Part shown: positions 16,499 through 25,828 of the stretch, piece after piece
Layout: every line of letters begins with the position of its first letter
Position numbering within the stretch: the first letter of the stretch is position 1
Assembly: GCF_000238775.2 (NCBI RefSeq)
Contig: NZ_AFEJ02000001.1
Coordinates: forward strand, 2,170,001-2,234,000
Source of the DNA: Acaryochloris sp. CCMEE 5410
Lineage (GTDB): Bacteria; Cyanobacteriota; Cyanobacteriia; Thermosynechococcales; Thermosynechococcaceae
Direction: 5' to 3'
Length of the DNA stretch: 64,000 nt
Made by a program: the position numbers and the translations under genes
Notes under the pieces: model-generated
Database searches by the model: none
What the model was told of the DNA's origin: nothing
The model's input: only the letters and a program-made list of their open reading frames with translations

Positions 16499-17698
16499 GA
16501 TGCGATCCCCTTCAGCAACCTTAAATCCCTCAATATGGGCGTAATCTCCCTTACCAAGGGTATTATTTCTGCCGTCATCATAAAACGATTGAGATTGGTT
16601 GCCTAGAATATACAAATCCCCACCAGGGCCGCCCTTGAGTTTATCTATCTGAGATTTAGAAGTACTTGAATTGGTTGCTATACCAGTCAAGACATCACGA
16701 CCATTGCCTCCATAAAGGGAGTCATTGCCCAGGCCGCCAAACATTGTGTCATTCCCTTTATGGCCGACCAATTTGTCGCGACCAGAGCCTCCATATAGCC
16801 GATCATTACCATCTCTACCGAGCAGCAGATCATTATCACCATCGCCATAAAGAGAATCATTACCTTGAGCACCATCGAGCGTGTCTCGATTACTTCCACC
16901 TCGAAGCCGATCCTTGCCAATCTCTCCAAACAGCCGATCCTTGCCTGCTCCTCCTTCTAAATAATCGTTTCCGTTGCCCCCTCTAATCAGATCGTTGCCT
17001 AATTCCCCTTTCAGCCGATCATTTCCCTCCCCGCCATTGAGGAGATCATTTCCGGCTTGACCGTAGATAGAATCGGAACCGTTCCCTCCAGATAAAGTAT
17101 CAGCCCCATTCGCACCTTTAATCGTGTCATTTCCTGCCAAACCTGCTATGTTGTCAGGCTTATTCGTCCCATTTAGTAAATCATTGCCTGCGGTAGCAGT
17201 ATTTGTAGAAGGTCGGCTGTTTGACGGAGGATTGGTTTGACTATCTGTTTGCGCAACATAGTTGCCTGGATTAGCGCCCGCACCAAAGACTTGGGTCCAA
17301 TAATGAGAATAATTTACGCTTCCCTTATCGTTATTCAAAGCGTGGTACCCCAGCCCCATATGGGTAAAGCTGGAGTTGAGGATATTCGCTCGATGTCCTG
17401 AACTGCGCATCCATCCTTGAAAGACAGCTTCAGGCGTAGTCTGCCCTGCAGCAATATTTTCACCCCATGTAGACCATCCTGTATATCCAGCAGCCTCAAT
17501 CCGATCTCCTGCACTCGTTCCTGTTTGCGGATCGGTATGACTGAAGAAATCACCCGTCGCCATGCGGGTAGAGTGCCCATCCGCTGCTTGATCTAATTTC
17601 TGACTTAAAGATAAGGTATTCAACCCGGCTTTAGATCGTTCCTGATTAACCAGACTCAAAATCTTCTGGTCAAATTTGTCTCGATTTAAGATCGCCAT

Positions 17699-18181
17699 GT
17701 TGTTCTGTTTAATTAGTCAACATTGACAAACTATTACTACTATGTGAAGATGCGGTGAAACACGAATTTAATTAACTTTTAAATACGCTTTTTTCTGTAT
17801 AAAATAAATAATTTATATTGGTTTATTATATTTTTTTGATTAAAAAATATTGCTGAGGCAATGGATGCAATCTTCTGTTGAATTAAGTATTTAGAGGATT
17901 TACAGGCTGAATATAACATTAGACTTAGATGAAAATATGATATTTGAAGTGCTTCCCAGTATTAAAATTGTGTGTTTACTGAAATCTAGGATAGATCTAA
18001 TCAAAAAAATATTCTGTTTTTAATTTACTGAAGGTAAAGTATCGATATTCGCTAGGCTGTTAAAATAGTATATCTCAATAAAAACTCAATCTTCTTGGAT
18101 ATCTGACACAACTTATAAATATCCTGATATCAATAGAGCAAAAATCAATAGGATTCAGATCTGAACTAATAGGACCCAACC
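17699..18181. other. AT-rich intergenic region upstream of the CAP-RTX gene
   Basis: About 483 bp, very AT-rich with long A/T runs. It should contain the leftward CAP-RTX promoter. No gene or strong hairpin is seen. The right end meets the ISAs1-type element. Confidence 0.45.
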
Positions 18182-19346
18182 CAGGGTTGTTTTACGTTCC
18201 TCCTAGAAAAAATAGGATGGTTCTACTGACCAACAGTAGAGAGACCGATGAGCCATCTAATTGATACATTGAAGCAAGTCCCTGATTTCCGCAGTGCCCG
18301 TGGCCGTACTCATCCGTTATGGCTGCTGTTGCTGTTGATGGTGATGGGTATGCTTGCTGGATACCAGGGATATCGCCCCTTAGAAACCTTTACGAGCGAT
18401 TATCGCCAGCCTTTAAGTGAGCTATTGGGGCTTGAGAGCCTCGAAGTTCCGTCTCACTGTACCTTTCGTCGAGTGATGAAGGGTCTTGACTTCCAAGCGT
18501 TGAGCCACCAATTTGAAGCATGGATGCTCTCGAAAGCCCAGACTCACTCTCCCGATAATTATGCAGCCTCCATTGATGGCAAACGGATTCGTCAGGGGCT
18601 GACAGATGCCAAGGGGAAGCAGCGTTTTGTAGGGTTGGTGAGTTTATTTGCGGTGGAAGCAGGCATCACCCTCAAGCTCGAAGCCCTCACTCAGGAGGAT
18701 AATAGCGAAATCAAAGTCGTCCAGGCACTGTTGGAAACCCTTCAACTCGATGGCTTGCTGATTACCATGGATGCCTTACACGCCCAAAAAACACTTGAGA
18801 AGATTGTGGCCTCGGGTAACGACTATCTTGTGGCGGTCAAATCCAATCAGGGAAGACTTTACGACCACCTCCAGACTTACTTTGAGTGTCTTAAACCCAT
18901 GGCTGAGCACATCCACTCCGCCCAAAGTAGAGGACGAGATGAACATCGGTGTATACAGGTTTATGAGCCTGTCGGCATAGCCCTACAAGAATGGGAGGCA
19001 ATTCGCTCTGTGCTTTGTGTCCAACGATGGGGCACTCGCAAAGGAAAGGAGTATCACAATACGGCCTATTACATCAGTTCAGCTGCCACCTCACCCCAGC
19101 ATTGGCAATCTCTGGTCCGAGAACATTGGGGCATTGAAAATCGGTTGCATTGGCCGAAGGATGTTGTTTTTGGCGAAGATGATTATCGACTCGAAGATGA
19201 ACAAGCACTGCTCAATTGGTCAGTGCTTAGAACTATTGGGATTAATATCCTGCGGCTAAACGACTATCAATCCCTCAAAACCGCGATGACTAAGCTGGCT
19301 AATCGGGTCGATATTATTTTTTCGCTGCTAACTTAAAACAGCCCTG
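18182..19346 (+). mobile_element. ISAs1-family element, copy 1 (intact), 1165 bp
   Basis: Left end CAGGGTTGTTTTA and right end TAAAACAGCCCTG are inverted repeats with one mismatch. The transposase gene fills the element. Length is identical to copy 2 at 39025-40189. No matching direct repeat is found at its flanks: left flank ends GGACCCAACC, right flank begins GCTTGGTCCCT. Confidence 0.9.
18248..19336 (+). CDS. ISAs1-family transposase (intact)
   Basis: A 362-residue DDE transposase of the ISAs1 (H-repeat-associated) family. Features: N-terminal MSHLIDTLKQVPDFRSARGR with the hydrophobic LLLLLMVMGMLAGYQGYRP; F-R-R-V-M; the first catalytic Asp in SIDGKRIRQG; the second in LITMDALHAQK; the N-D-Y-L-V-A-V-K-S-N-Q strand; and the C-terminal REHWGIENRLHWPKDVVFGEDD with the catalytic Glu and the Y-R-x-E-like block. 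Length is normal. No break is seen, so the element may be mobile. Because copy 2 carries frameshifts, this copy is the only local source of transposase. Confidence 0.93.
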   Translation: MSHLIDTLKQVPDFRSARGRTHPLWLLLLLMVMGMLAGYQGYRPLETFTSDYRQPLSELLGLESLEVPSHCTFRRVMKGLDFQALSHQFEAWMLSKAQTHSPDNYAASIDGKRIRQGLTDAKGKQRFVGLVSLFAVEAGITLKLEALTQEDNSEIKVVQALLETLQLDGLLITMDALHAQKTLEKIVASGNDYLVAVKSNQGRLYDHLQTYFECLKPMAEHIHSAQSRGRDEHRCIQVYEPVGIALQEWEAIRSVLCVQRWGTRKGKEYHNTAYYISSAATSPQHWQSLVREHWGIENRLHWPKDVVFGEDDYRLEDEQALLNWSVLRTIGINILRLNDYQSLKTAMTKLANRVDIIFSLLT

Positions 19347-19644
19347 GCTTGGTCCCTAGTATCAAACGCTTAAAGCTGTTTTATGGAAATAAGACACGAT
19401 CCCTATTGCTGAGTTTGTTGTGCTTGCGGTTGCAGGAAGAAAGGGTTTACTGAGCTGGGAGGAGATTGAGTAATCTACACAATACTTGATCTAGGAGTAA
19501 TGGCAATCAGACTGCCTATCAACCAGCGAGTCGATTCTTCTGACACACTAATTTGCAAGCTAAATGCTGGCTTCTTCGTTTGGCTTTTCATTGAATATTA
19601 CTAGTAATTCCTATTTCAAGCATTATGAGAGTCTTCAGGTGTTT
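19347..19644. other. Intergenic region after ISAs1 copy 1
   Basis: About 298 bp. A short open stretch (19377-19451) with Leu-rich reading is not recognised as any gene. Nothing else supported. Confidence 0.35.
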
Positions 19645-22195
19645 CTATTTGTCGATTTTTCGCCTTATGGATGGCAGTCCTAGATTATCTAAAGGAATCT
19701 GGATATAGTTAGCTAAAATTAATTCCAATACTTCCTGCACCATACGCAGTTGGATATACCAACTGGGTCTTTGCTCACTTTTCATTCGTTTTTTGAGCAG
19801 AACTAGATTTGCTACATACTCTTCTGGGAAAACAACAATAAGTTGTCCTGTTAATGAGATATTGAGTGGACTACGGGATTTGAGAAGAACAAGTAAGAAG
19901 ATACCTGCTGAAACGGTCGGGATGAGTAGATAGATCAATTCCCATTGCAGATGTGTTGTTGTGATGCGGGAAGCAACAATGATTTCTAATTTTTGGCGTG
20001 TTTGCTGCAGAATCGCCTGTGCAATTTTGGGGTCATTGATTTGAGCAAATGCGGCTGCAACCTCTCTCAGAGCATAGGATTTGTAACTTGGGTTATCAAT
20101 TTTTTCGGCAACGGTTAGGGCATTTTTCAAGCCTTCCTGGGCGAGTTTCGGGTCATTGATTTGAGCAAATGCGGCTGTAATCTCTCTTAGGGCATCGGAT
20201 TTGATACTTGGGTTATCAATTTTTTCGGCGACGGTTAGGGCATTTTTCAAGCCTTCATGGGCGAGTTTCGGGTCATTGATTTGACCATAGGCGGCTGTAA
20301 TCTCTCTTAGGGCATCGGATTTGGAATACAGGTTATCAATCTTTTCGGCGACGGCTAGGGCATTTTTCAAGCCTTCCTGGGCGAGTTTCGGGTCATTGAT
20401 TTGACCATAGGCGGCTGCAATCGCTCTCAGGGAAGAGGATTTGTAACTTGGGTTATCAATTTTTTCAGCGACGGCTAGGGCATTTTTTAATCCTTCCTGG
20501 GCGAGTTTGGGGTCATTGATTTGACCATAGGTGTCTGCAATCATGCTCAGGGCAGAGGTTTGGGAACTTGGGTTATCAATCTTTTCGGCGACGGTTAGAG
20601 CATTTTTCAAGACTTTCTGGGCGAGTTTGAGGTCATTGATTTGACCATAGGCGGCTGCAATCGCACTCAGGGCATAGGATTGGGAACTTGGGTTGTCAAT
20701 TTTTCGGCGACGGTTAGAGCATTTTCAAGACTTTCTGGGCGAGTTTGGGGTCATTGATTTGACCATAGGCGGCTGCAATCGCTCTCAGGGCATAGGATTG
20801 GGAACTTGGGTTGTCAATTTTTTCGGCGACGGTTAGAGCATTTTTCAAGACTTTCTGGGCGAGTTTGGGGTCATTGATTTGACCATAGGCGGCTGCAATC
20901 GCTCTCAGGGCATCGGATTGGGAACTTGGGTTGTCAATTTTTTCAGCGACGGCTAGGGCATTTTTTAATCCTTCCTGGGCGAGTTTGAGGTCATTGATTT
21001 GACCATAGTCGGCTGCAATCGCTCTCAGGGCATCGGATTGGGAACTTGGGTTGTCAATTTTTTCGGCGACGGTTAGAGCATTTTTCAATCTTTCCTGGGC
21101 GAGTTTGGGGTTATTGATTTGACCATAGGCGGCTGCAATCGCTCTCAGGGCATCGGATTTGATACTTGGGTCATCAATTTTTTCGGTGACGGTTAGGGTA
21201 TTTTTTAATCCTTCCTGGGCGAGTTTGGGGTCATTGATTTGACCATAGGCGGCTGCAATCGCTCTCAGGGAATAGGATTGAGAACTTGAGTCATCAATTT
21301 TTTCGGCGACGGTTAGGGCATTTTTCAAGCCTTCATGGGCGAGTTTGGGGTCATTGATTTGACCATAGGCGGCTGCAATCGCTCTCAGGACATCGGATTT
21401 AGAAGACGGGTTATCAATTTTTTCGGTGACGGTTAGGGTATGTTTTAATCCTTCCTGGGCGAGTTTGGGGTCATTGATTTGACCATAGGCGGCTGCAATC
21501 GCGCTCAGGGTAGAGAATTTGGAATATGAGTCATGAATTTTTTCGGTGACGGTTAGGGTATGTTTTAATCCTTCCTGGGCGAGTTTGGGGTCATTGATTT
21601 GACCATAGGCGGCTGCAATCACACTCAGGGTAGAGGATTTGGAATATGAGTCATGAATTTTTTCGGTGACGGTTAGGGTATTTTTCAAGCCTTCATGGGC
21701 GAGTTTGGGGTCATTGATTTGACCATAGGCGGCTGCAATCGCGCTCAGGGTAGAGGGTTTGGAATATGGGTCATCAATTTTTTCGGCGACGGTTAGGGTA
21801 TTTTTCAACCCTTCATGGACGAGTTTGGGGTCATTGATTTGACCATAGGCAGCTGCAATCGCGCTCAGGGCATCGGATTTGGAACTTGGGTCATCAATTT
21901 TTTCTACTTGCTGGAGCGCTTGCTGAAATATCTCCTGTATATGCTGATAATCCCCAAGATTAACCTCTTCTAGCAATCCTTTAATTCTAAGTTCTTGAAA
22001 GCGTGAAGAAAGTCGCGATAGCTCTTCCTGACGTTCAATTTGCTCTTGATATGTAGAATGTTGCTTCCACTGATTCTGAAACGCATATATGCGAAGAACG
22101 GAACAGCTAAGCGCAATAACTCCCCCAGCAGTTAACAACCCTCGCTTTAACCAGAATCTCCTAAGCATCTTTCTCTGTTCACATATGTTTTTCAT
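19645..22195 (-). pseudogene. Membrane protein of sixteen tandem 40-residue helical repeats, broken by two 1-base deletions
   Basis: Reading from ATG 22195: a hydrophobic N-terminal segment (GLLTAGGVIALSCSVLRIYAF), a coiled segment, then repeats of the form ID(D/N)PSSKSDALRAIAAAYGQ / INDPKLAQEGLKNALTVAEK, sixteen in all, then a transmembrane helix (LIYLLIPTVSAGIFLLVLL) and a basic C-terminal domain. The repeats are helix-turn-helix units resembling TPR. Two T-runs, at 20700-20704 (5 instead of 6) and 20722-20725 (4 instead of 5), have each lost a base relative to the other units; the first deletion met by the ribosome gives a stop after KVLKML. Restoring both yields 2553 bp, an exact 850-residue frame. 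It lies directly behind the PadR gene. Role unknown; a membrane-bound scaffold is inference. An assembly error in homopolymers is possible. Confidence 0.8.
19981..21898 (-). repeat. Sixteen tandem 120-bp coding repeats
   Basis: The array is 1918 bp, exactly 16 x 120 minus the two missing bases. Units are very similar at DNA level, including silent positions, for instance the recurring GGGTCATTGATTTGACCATA on the plus strand. Units 3-4 and 8-10 are closest to each other. This points to recent amplification or ongoing gene conversion rather than old divergence. Confidence 0.9.
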
Positions 22196-22217
22196 GTTCA
22201 AACCACCCCTAGACAAG

Positions 22218-22562
22218 CTATCCCTGACCCGATCGCTGAGCCAACCTTAACCGATATTGCTGGATTCCACTGAGGGTATTGGCCCCCACCCCTGTAACCT
22301 TGTAATACTTGCGACGAGCACCACCAGAGTCATCCACCTCATCCCCCCATCGCCAGGAGATTAAGCCCTTCTTCTCCAGACGGTTTAGAGCTGGATATAA
22401 ACTACCGAAACTTAGCGTGATCGGCCTGCCCTGATTCAGTTCATCCAAAATCTCTAAGCCATAGAACTCTCGCCCCAAAAGAACCGTGAGGATATCTTCA
22501 TCGATTGCAGACAATCGCACAGGCTTTTCTGTTTGCGGTTTATCTTTGCGCTTTTGTGCCAT
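22218..22562 (-). CDS. PadR-family transcriptional regulator
   Basis: A 114-residue winged-helix protein. After a basic N-terminus, LSAIDEDILTVLLGREFYGLEILDELNQ is helices 1-2, then the PadR hallmark FGSLYPALNRLEKKGLISWRW with the recognition helix and wing, and RRKYYKVTGVGANTL. The long C-terminal dimerisation helix is short here, as in PadR subfamily 2. The repeat-protein gene follows 22 bases behind its stop, a common PadR layout in which the regulator controls a membrane protein in its own transcript. The inducer is unknown. All domain features are intact although the partner gene is broken. Confidence 0.87.
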   Translation of the reverse strand: MAQKRKDKPQTEKPVRLSAIDEDILTVLLGREFYGLEILDELNQGRPITLSFGSLYPALNRLEKKGLISWRWGDEVDDSGGARRKYYKVTGVGANTLSGIQQYRLRLAQRSGQG

Positions 22563-22777
22563 TAGTTTCTTCGATCACTCGAAATCTATTTTTTTCAACT
22601 ATTATATATTTTTATAGTAGTTGGCGTTACTCTAACACATTTCTCAGAAGTTGGTGGCAAGTCCTCCTATAAAGTCACCCAAATTTGGCATCAACCAGCA
22701 AGCAGCGCCAGCTTAACTGCACCCAGCTTCAATAAAAAGAAAGAGTAAAAGCTTTTCTGTATAAGAGATTGAGAGTT

Positions 22778-23809
22778 CTATTTACTCGTATCCGGATGGT
22801 TTTGTAGACTCTGCAAATCCAAAGCTAAAAACCGATCCAATGGTCGGTACATCCAATACATCGAACTCGTCGAATCTAGACTTGTCTTTTGAAAACCCAA
22901 CATCACCCCCATCTTTTCGTATAGGGGGTGAATGACTAAGGTATGTAGGTCACAGAGATTTGGAAAATCCTGTTGCATGCGCCGCAAGGTTTCTTGGGTA
23001 TCGATTAGAAACGGGATTTGATAGTGGTCCCAATAAAGCGGGTCAATCATCCAGCTGCGCACATACACCGACACACAGTTTGAATCGCCCGGCGTTGCCA
23101 TTTGGAATGGATCGACCTCCGTCAGGGTACTCAAATGCAGACCCTTACTGGGTGCTGAAAAGAAATTGATATCAGATTCACTATCCGTTGGGTATAGCAA
23201 ATAAAAGCCCACTGGATTCAGGGTATTCACCTGCCGCAACACCCTCATCCCGGTTCCATACTGCTTGGCCCATTGCCGAAGTCTCAACATAATTCGGTGT
23301 GGTGCCGTTTCCGAGTTTTGGTTCATCCAGTTGTAGTTCCGGGCCAGCAAGTTCGCCACTGGAATCGCATCACAGCGAGGGTCAAAATCATCAGTTTTTA
23401 GCTCGACGGTTTCTTCTGAGGTATCCCACCCTTCTGGCATCGGCTGAATTTCGATCCAGGTAGTATTGCCATCAAACTGCTTTTGGACCAAACCGAGGGC
23501 TGCAAGCTTATCCAGCATCATCCCAGCAGCGCGATCGCTCCCTTGGTCCTTATCAAAGTAAAACAAGTCTGCCGCTTGTCGATGGGTACAAATGACTTTT
23601 TGAGTGGGCAAGACCAAATCTTTCAGGGGAGGCCGCAAACGGGGTTGGTCCGCCAGTTGCTCCTGCACTAGGGCATAAATCCAGAGGCGGACAAAGCTCT
23701 CAGCCCGCACCCGTGTCAGACCGACTCGCTGAATCAATTTCTCCACGGTTTGCTGTTGTTGTTCAGGGGGCCACCACTGATCTAGATCTTCAGTATTCAA
23801 GGACTTCAC
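22778..23809 (-). CDS. Uncharacterised cytosolic protein with winged-helix-like N-terminal half
   Basis: A 343-residue soluble protein I do not recognise. Residues ~15-125 are helical and contain a segment that reads like a winged helix (ICTHRQAADLFYFDKDQGSDRAAGMMLDKLAALGLVQK). Residues ~165-330 are alpha/beta, with GTGMRVLRQV, FYLLYPTDS, and a final MGVMLGFQKTSLDSTSSMYWMYRPLDRFLALDL; the latter could be a GNAT-like acyltransferase domain, but the usual R/Q-x-x-G-x-G/A loop is not evident, so this is only a suggestion. No membrane segment. It stands alone: the neighbour on the left is 215 bp away and the right neighbour is divergent. A HIP1 site lies inside near 23530. Confidence 0.6.
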   Translation of the reverse strand: MKSLNTEDLDQWWPPEQQQQTVEKLIQRVGLTRVRAESFVRLWIYALVQEQLADQPRLRPPLKDLVLPTQKVICTHRQAADLFYFDKDQGSDRAAGMMLDKLAALGLVQKQFDGNTTWIEIQPMPEGWDTSEETVELKTDDFDPRCDAIPVANLLARNYNWMNQNSETAPHRIMLRLRQWAKQYGTGMRVLRQVNTLNPVGFYLLYPTDSESDINFFSAPSKGLHLSTLTEVDPFQMATPGDSNCVSVYVRSWMIDPLYWDHYQIPFLIDTQETLRRMQQDFPNLCDLHTLVIHPLYEKMGVMLGFQKTSLDSTSSMYWMYRPLDRFLALDLQSLQNHPDTSK

Positions 23810-23940
23810 CTCACTTCACCCTACTTCAGTATAGTTCTTGGCCCTGATATTGCTTCAAAGCTCTACGGTGCAGTCATTGTGGCCTCACCAGCGCAGAAGC
23901 CAGAATGCAATTAATCAAATCAAGCCCAACGGAGGCCATC

Positions 23941-24237
23941 ATGAGCGACAAACAAATCACCACCCCCACAGTTCACACCAGTGCTTGGATTGCTCAAACC
24001 TGGATTTCTTTTACTGTTTCTATTGCCGCTACCGCCATCGGTATTGTCTATATGCCCGTTAACCCTTGGATGAAGGGCTACTTGGGCATGGGCACCTTAT
24101 TCTCCATCGGCTCCACCATCAGCTTGTCCAAGACTATCCGCGACGTGGAAGAGTCGAAGCGGGTGCTCAGCCGTCTGGATGAAGCCAAGTTGGAAAAGCT
24201 ATTAGCCGAGCATGACCCCTTCAACAAAGTGGTTTAG
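23941..24237 (+). CDS. YiaA/YiaB-like two-helix inner-membrane protein
   Basis: A 98-residue protein; GGAGG precedes the ATG at 23941. The YiaAB two-helix pattern is clear: TSAWIAQTWISFTVSIAATAIGIVYMP, a short loop with W-M-K-G-Y, and LGMGTLFSIGSTISLSKTIRD, followed by a charged helical tail (VEESKRVLSRLDEAKLEKLL). The family's function is not established. It is the first of four same-strand genes (YiaAB-like, Coq4-like, membrane protein, glycosyltransferase) with gaps of 43, 71 and 49 bp. Confidence 0.82.
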   Translation: MSDKQITTPTVHTSAWIAQTWISFTVSIAATAIGIVYMPVNPWMKGYLGMGTLFSIGSTISLSKTIRDVEESKRVLSRLDEAKLEKLLAEHDPFNKVV

Positions 24238-24280
24238 CCTCTTATCTCATTCAAATCAACACTACTACAGGACTTTCAAT

Positions 24281-24937
24281 ATGCTTCTGTCTCACCCCCT
24301 CACGACGTCCCGCAATGTCTTCAGTATTGGTAAGGGCGTTATTTCCCTCCTGCGCAATCCCAGCAATACCCAGTCTGTCTATGACATTGAAGACGGGCTC
24401 TACGGTAGCCAAGCCATGAATTTAGCGGTGGACTTTATTAAGGCTGATGCTAGTACCGCCGAGTTGGTGCAAGACCGTTATATAGCCCCTTCCCCCGATC
24501 TAGAGACGCTGTTGCAGTATCCCCAAGACTCCCTGGGCTATTGCTATGCTGCCTCGTTGACGGAAGCAGGATTTGACCCGGAATTTTACCGTGCGATCGC
24601 AGTTCGAGACGATGCCAGCTACATCCTCCTCCGACTCCGCCAAACCCACGATATTTGGCATCTGATCACCGGATTCGGCACTGATGTGGCGGGGGAACTG
24701 GGCCTGAAAGCCTTTGAACTGGCTCAAACTCGCCGCCCCATGGCTCTGGTCCTGCTCACCTTTGGCTTACTCAAGGCCCTGCTAAAAACCCCTGATGCCC
24801 TGGCCACCCTACTGCCAACCATTTCCCAGGGATATCAGCTAGGACTTCGAACTCAACCGCTGCTATCCCAAAAGTGGGAAGCGCAATGGGAGAAGCCGCT
24901 GCAGCAATGGCAACAAGAGCTGGGCTTCACCGGCTGA
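24281..24937 (+). CDS. Coq4-family protein
   Basis: A 218-residue protein starting at ATG 24281 after AGGA. It carries the Coq4 metal-binding signature HDxxHx11E exactly: HDIWHLITGF, then GTDVAGE. Other family features are the YCYAASLTEAGFDPEFYR region upstream and the helical C-terminus. In proteobacteria and eukaryotes Coq4 acts in ubiquinone biosynthesis, and recent work links it to oxidative C1 decarboxylation of the quinone ring; cyanobacteria use plastoquinone and lack that pathway, so the role here must differ or concern another quinone or isoprenoid. It lies in a same-strand row after the YiaAB-like gene. Family call is strong, pathway unknown. Confidence 0.85.
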   Translation: MLLSHPLTTSRNVFSIGKGVISLLRNPSNTQSVYDIEDGLYGSQAMNLAVDFIKADASTAELVQDRYIAPSPDLETLLQYPQDSLGYCYAASLTEAGFDPEFYRAIAVRDDASYILLRLRQTHDIWHLITGFGTDVAGELGLKAFELAQTRRPMALVLLTFGLLKALLKTPDALATLLPTISQGYQLGLRTQPLLSQKWEAQWEKPLQQWQQELGFTG

Positions 24938-24943
24938 AATCTG

Positions 24944-24973
24944 AGGCAGTCCAACACCAGCCCTGGACTGCCT
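24944..24973. terminator. Perfect 10-bp hairpin after the Coq4-like gene
   Basis: AGGCAGTCCA (24944-24953) and TGGACTGCCT (24964-24973) flank a 10-base loop, directly after the stop codon. No T-run follows, so it may stabilise the upstream message or attenuate rather than end transcription of the row. Confidence 0.45.
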
Positions 24974-25008
24974 GAGGGATTACATCAAGATTTAAGGAGC
25001 GCAAGACT

Positions 25009-25779
25009 ATGAAATATATCGCTTTCGGGCTGTTCGCCTTTCTCGTTTTGATTATTCTGGCTGGATATGGCGCCGTTAGTTGGGTAGATATCGCCACCAT
25101 TCATTTCGTGGATTGGATTATAGGGTTCGCCATCTTTGGGTGGCTGGTGACCATTACCACCGTCCCCTGGAATGTCCATTTTCAGGCCCGCGAAGTGGTG
25201 GCGGAAATCAATCTTTCCCTAGAAAAAGGCATTCCCATTGATCCAGAGCAACGCCAATATGCCGTGATGGTTGGTCGTCGAAGTTTATGGGTTGCTTTAG
25301 CCTTGCATGGGGTCTCTGCCATCGGTCTCTTTGCCTTAGCCTGGTGGCACATTAGCGCCATTGGCTATTTGGGTTCCCTAGCGGCTCTCCTTTTGGCTGT
25401 GCTACGTCCTAGCATCAGAGCTTACGCTTTTCTCGCCCGCCGCCTATCCATGATTCAACGCCAGTGCAAATATCCTCGGGAAGATGTGTTGGAGTTGCGG
25501 GGCCGCATCGCCCTGCAGGAAAAACAGATCGAAAGTTTAGTGCAACGGCTTAATCTGGACGATCCAACCGCCTGGATTAGTGAGCAGCAGCGGCAATGGG
25601 AGTCTATCCGTCAGGATCTCAATCGAATGATGACGGCCCTGGAAACCCTCAAGGTCAATAATCAGGTGGAACATCAGCAGTTAGCGAGGGATACGGAGAG
25701 TGCGATCGCAAGCCTGAGCGAAGATGCTCAATTCCTCAATCAAGTCCGGGAGCTGATCCGCTTTGTTAAAACGGCCTAA
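25009..25779 (+). CDS. Membrane protein with C-terminal coiled coil
   Basis: A 256-residue protein with about four hydrophobic helices: residues 3-22 (IAFGLFAFLVLIILAGYGA), 35-52, 90-110 and 112-128. A short amphipathic stretch PWNVHFQAREVVAEINLSLEKG lies between helices 2 and 3, and a long coiled coil fills residues ~150-256 (LRGRIALQEKQIESLVQRL, then QEQRQWESIRQDLNRMMTALETL-like heptads). AAGGAG precedes the ATG. A HIP1 site is inside near 25702. I do not recognise a family. As the third gene of the row it may form a membrane complex with the YiaAB-like protein; this is inference. Confidence 0.65.
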   Translation: MKYIAFGLFAFLVLIILAGYGAVSWVDIATIHFVDWIIGFAIFGWLVTITTVPWNVHFQAREVVAEINLSLEKGIPIDPEQRQYAVMVGRRSLWVALALHGVSAIGLFALAWWHISAIGYLGSLAALLLAVLRPSIRAYAFLARRLSMIQRQCKYPREDVLELRGRIALQEKQIESLVQRLNLDDPTAWISEQQRQWESIRQDLNRMMTALETLKVNNQVEHQQLARDTESAIASLSEDAQFLNQVRELIRFVKTA

Positions 25780-25828
25780 TCTAGCCCCGTAAGCTATCCT
25801 AAACACCAGTCGCCTCAACTGTCACAGC

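Larger units (their letters stand above)
15160..17698 (-). pseudogene. CAP-domain RTX exoprotein gene, interrupted by an ISKra4-like element
   Basis: The uninterrupted part (17698 to 16499) encodes an SCP/CAP domain (residues ~8-150: LSLVNQERSKAGLNTLSL, HSTRMATGDFFSH, GENIA, SGHRANILN, YWTQVFG), a linker, and roughly fifteen RTX nonapeptides of GGxGNDxLx type that bind calcium. No Sec signal is present, as expected for type I secretion. An element at 15336-16498 with an 8-bp target duplication (GATGCGAT) cuts the gene after EGDRI. Removing element plus one duplication restores the frame into LLHGFASEYSLGSS and a stop at 15160, giving 452 residues. The lost 48 residues align with the C-terminus of the matrixin-RTX protein at 58878-60620. 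The truncated protein reads GSVSLL into the IS instead. Confidence 0.88.

Noticed and set aside
19981-21898. Possible CRISPR array (regular repeats)
   Set aside because: Period is 120 bp, units are in-frame codons with no unique spacers, and no cas genes are near.
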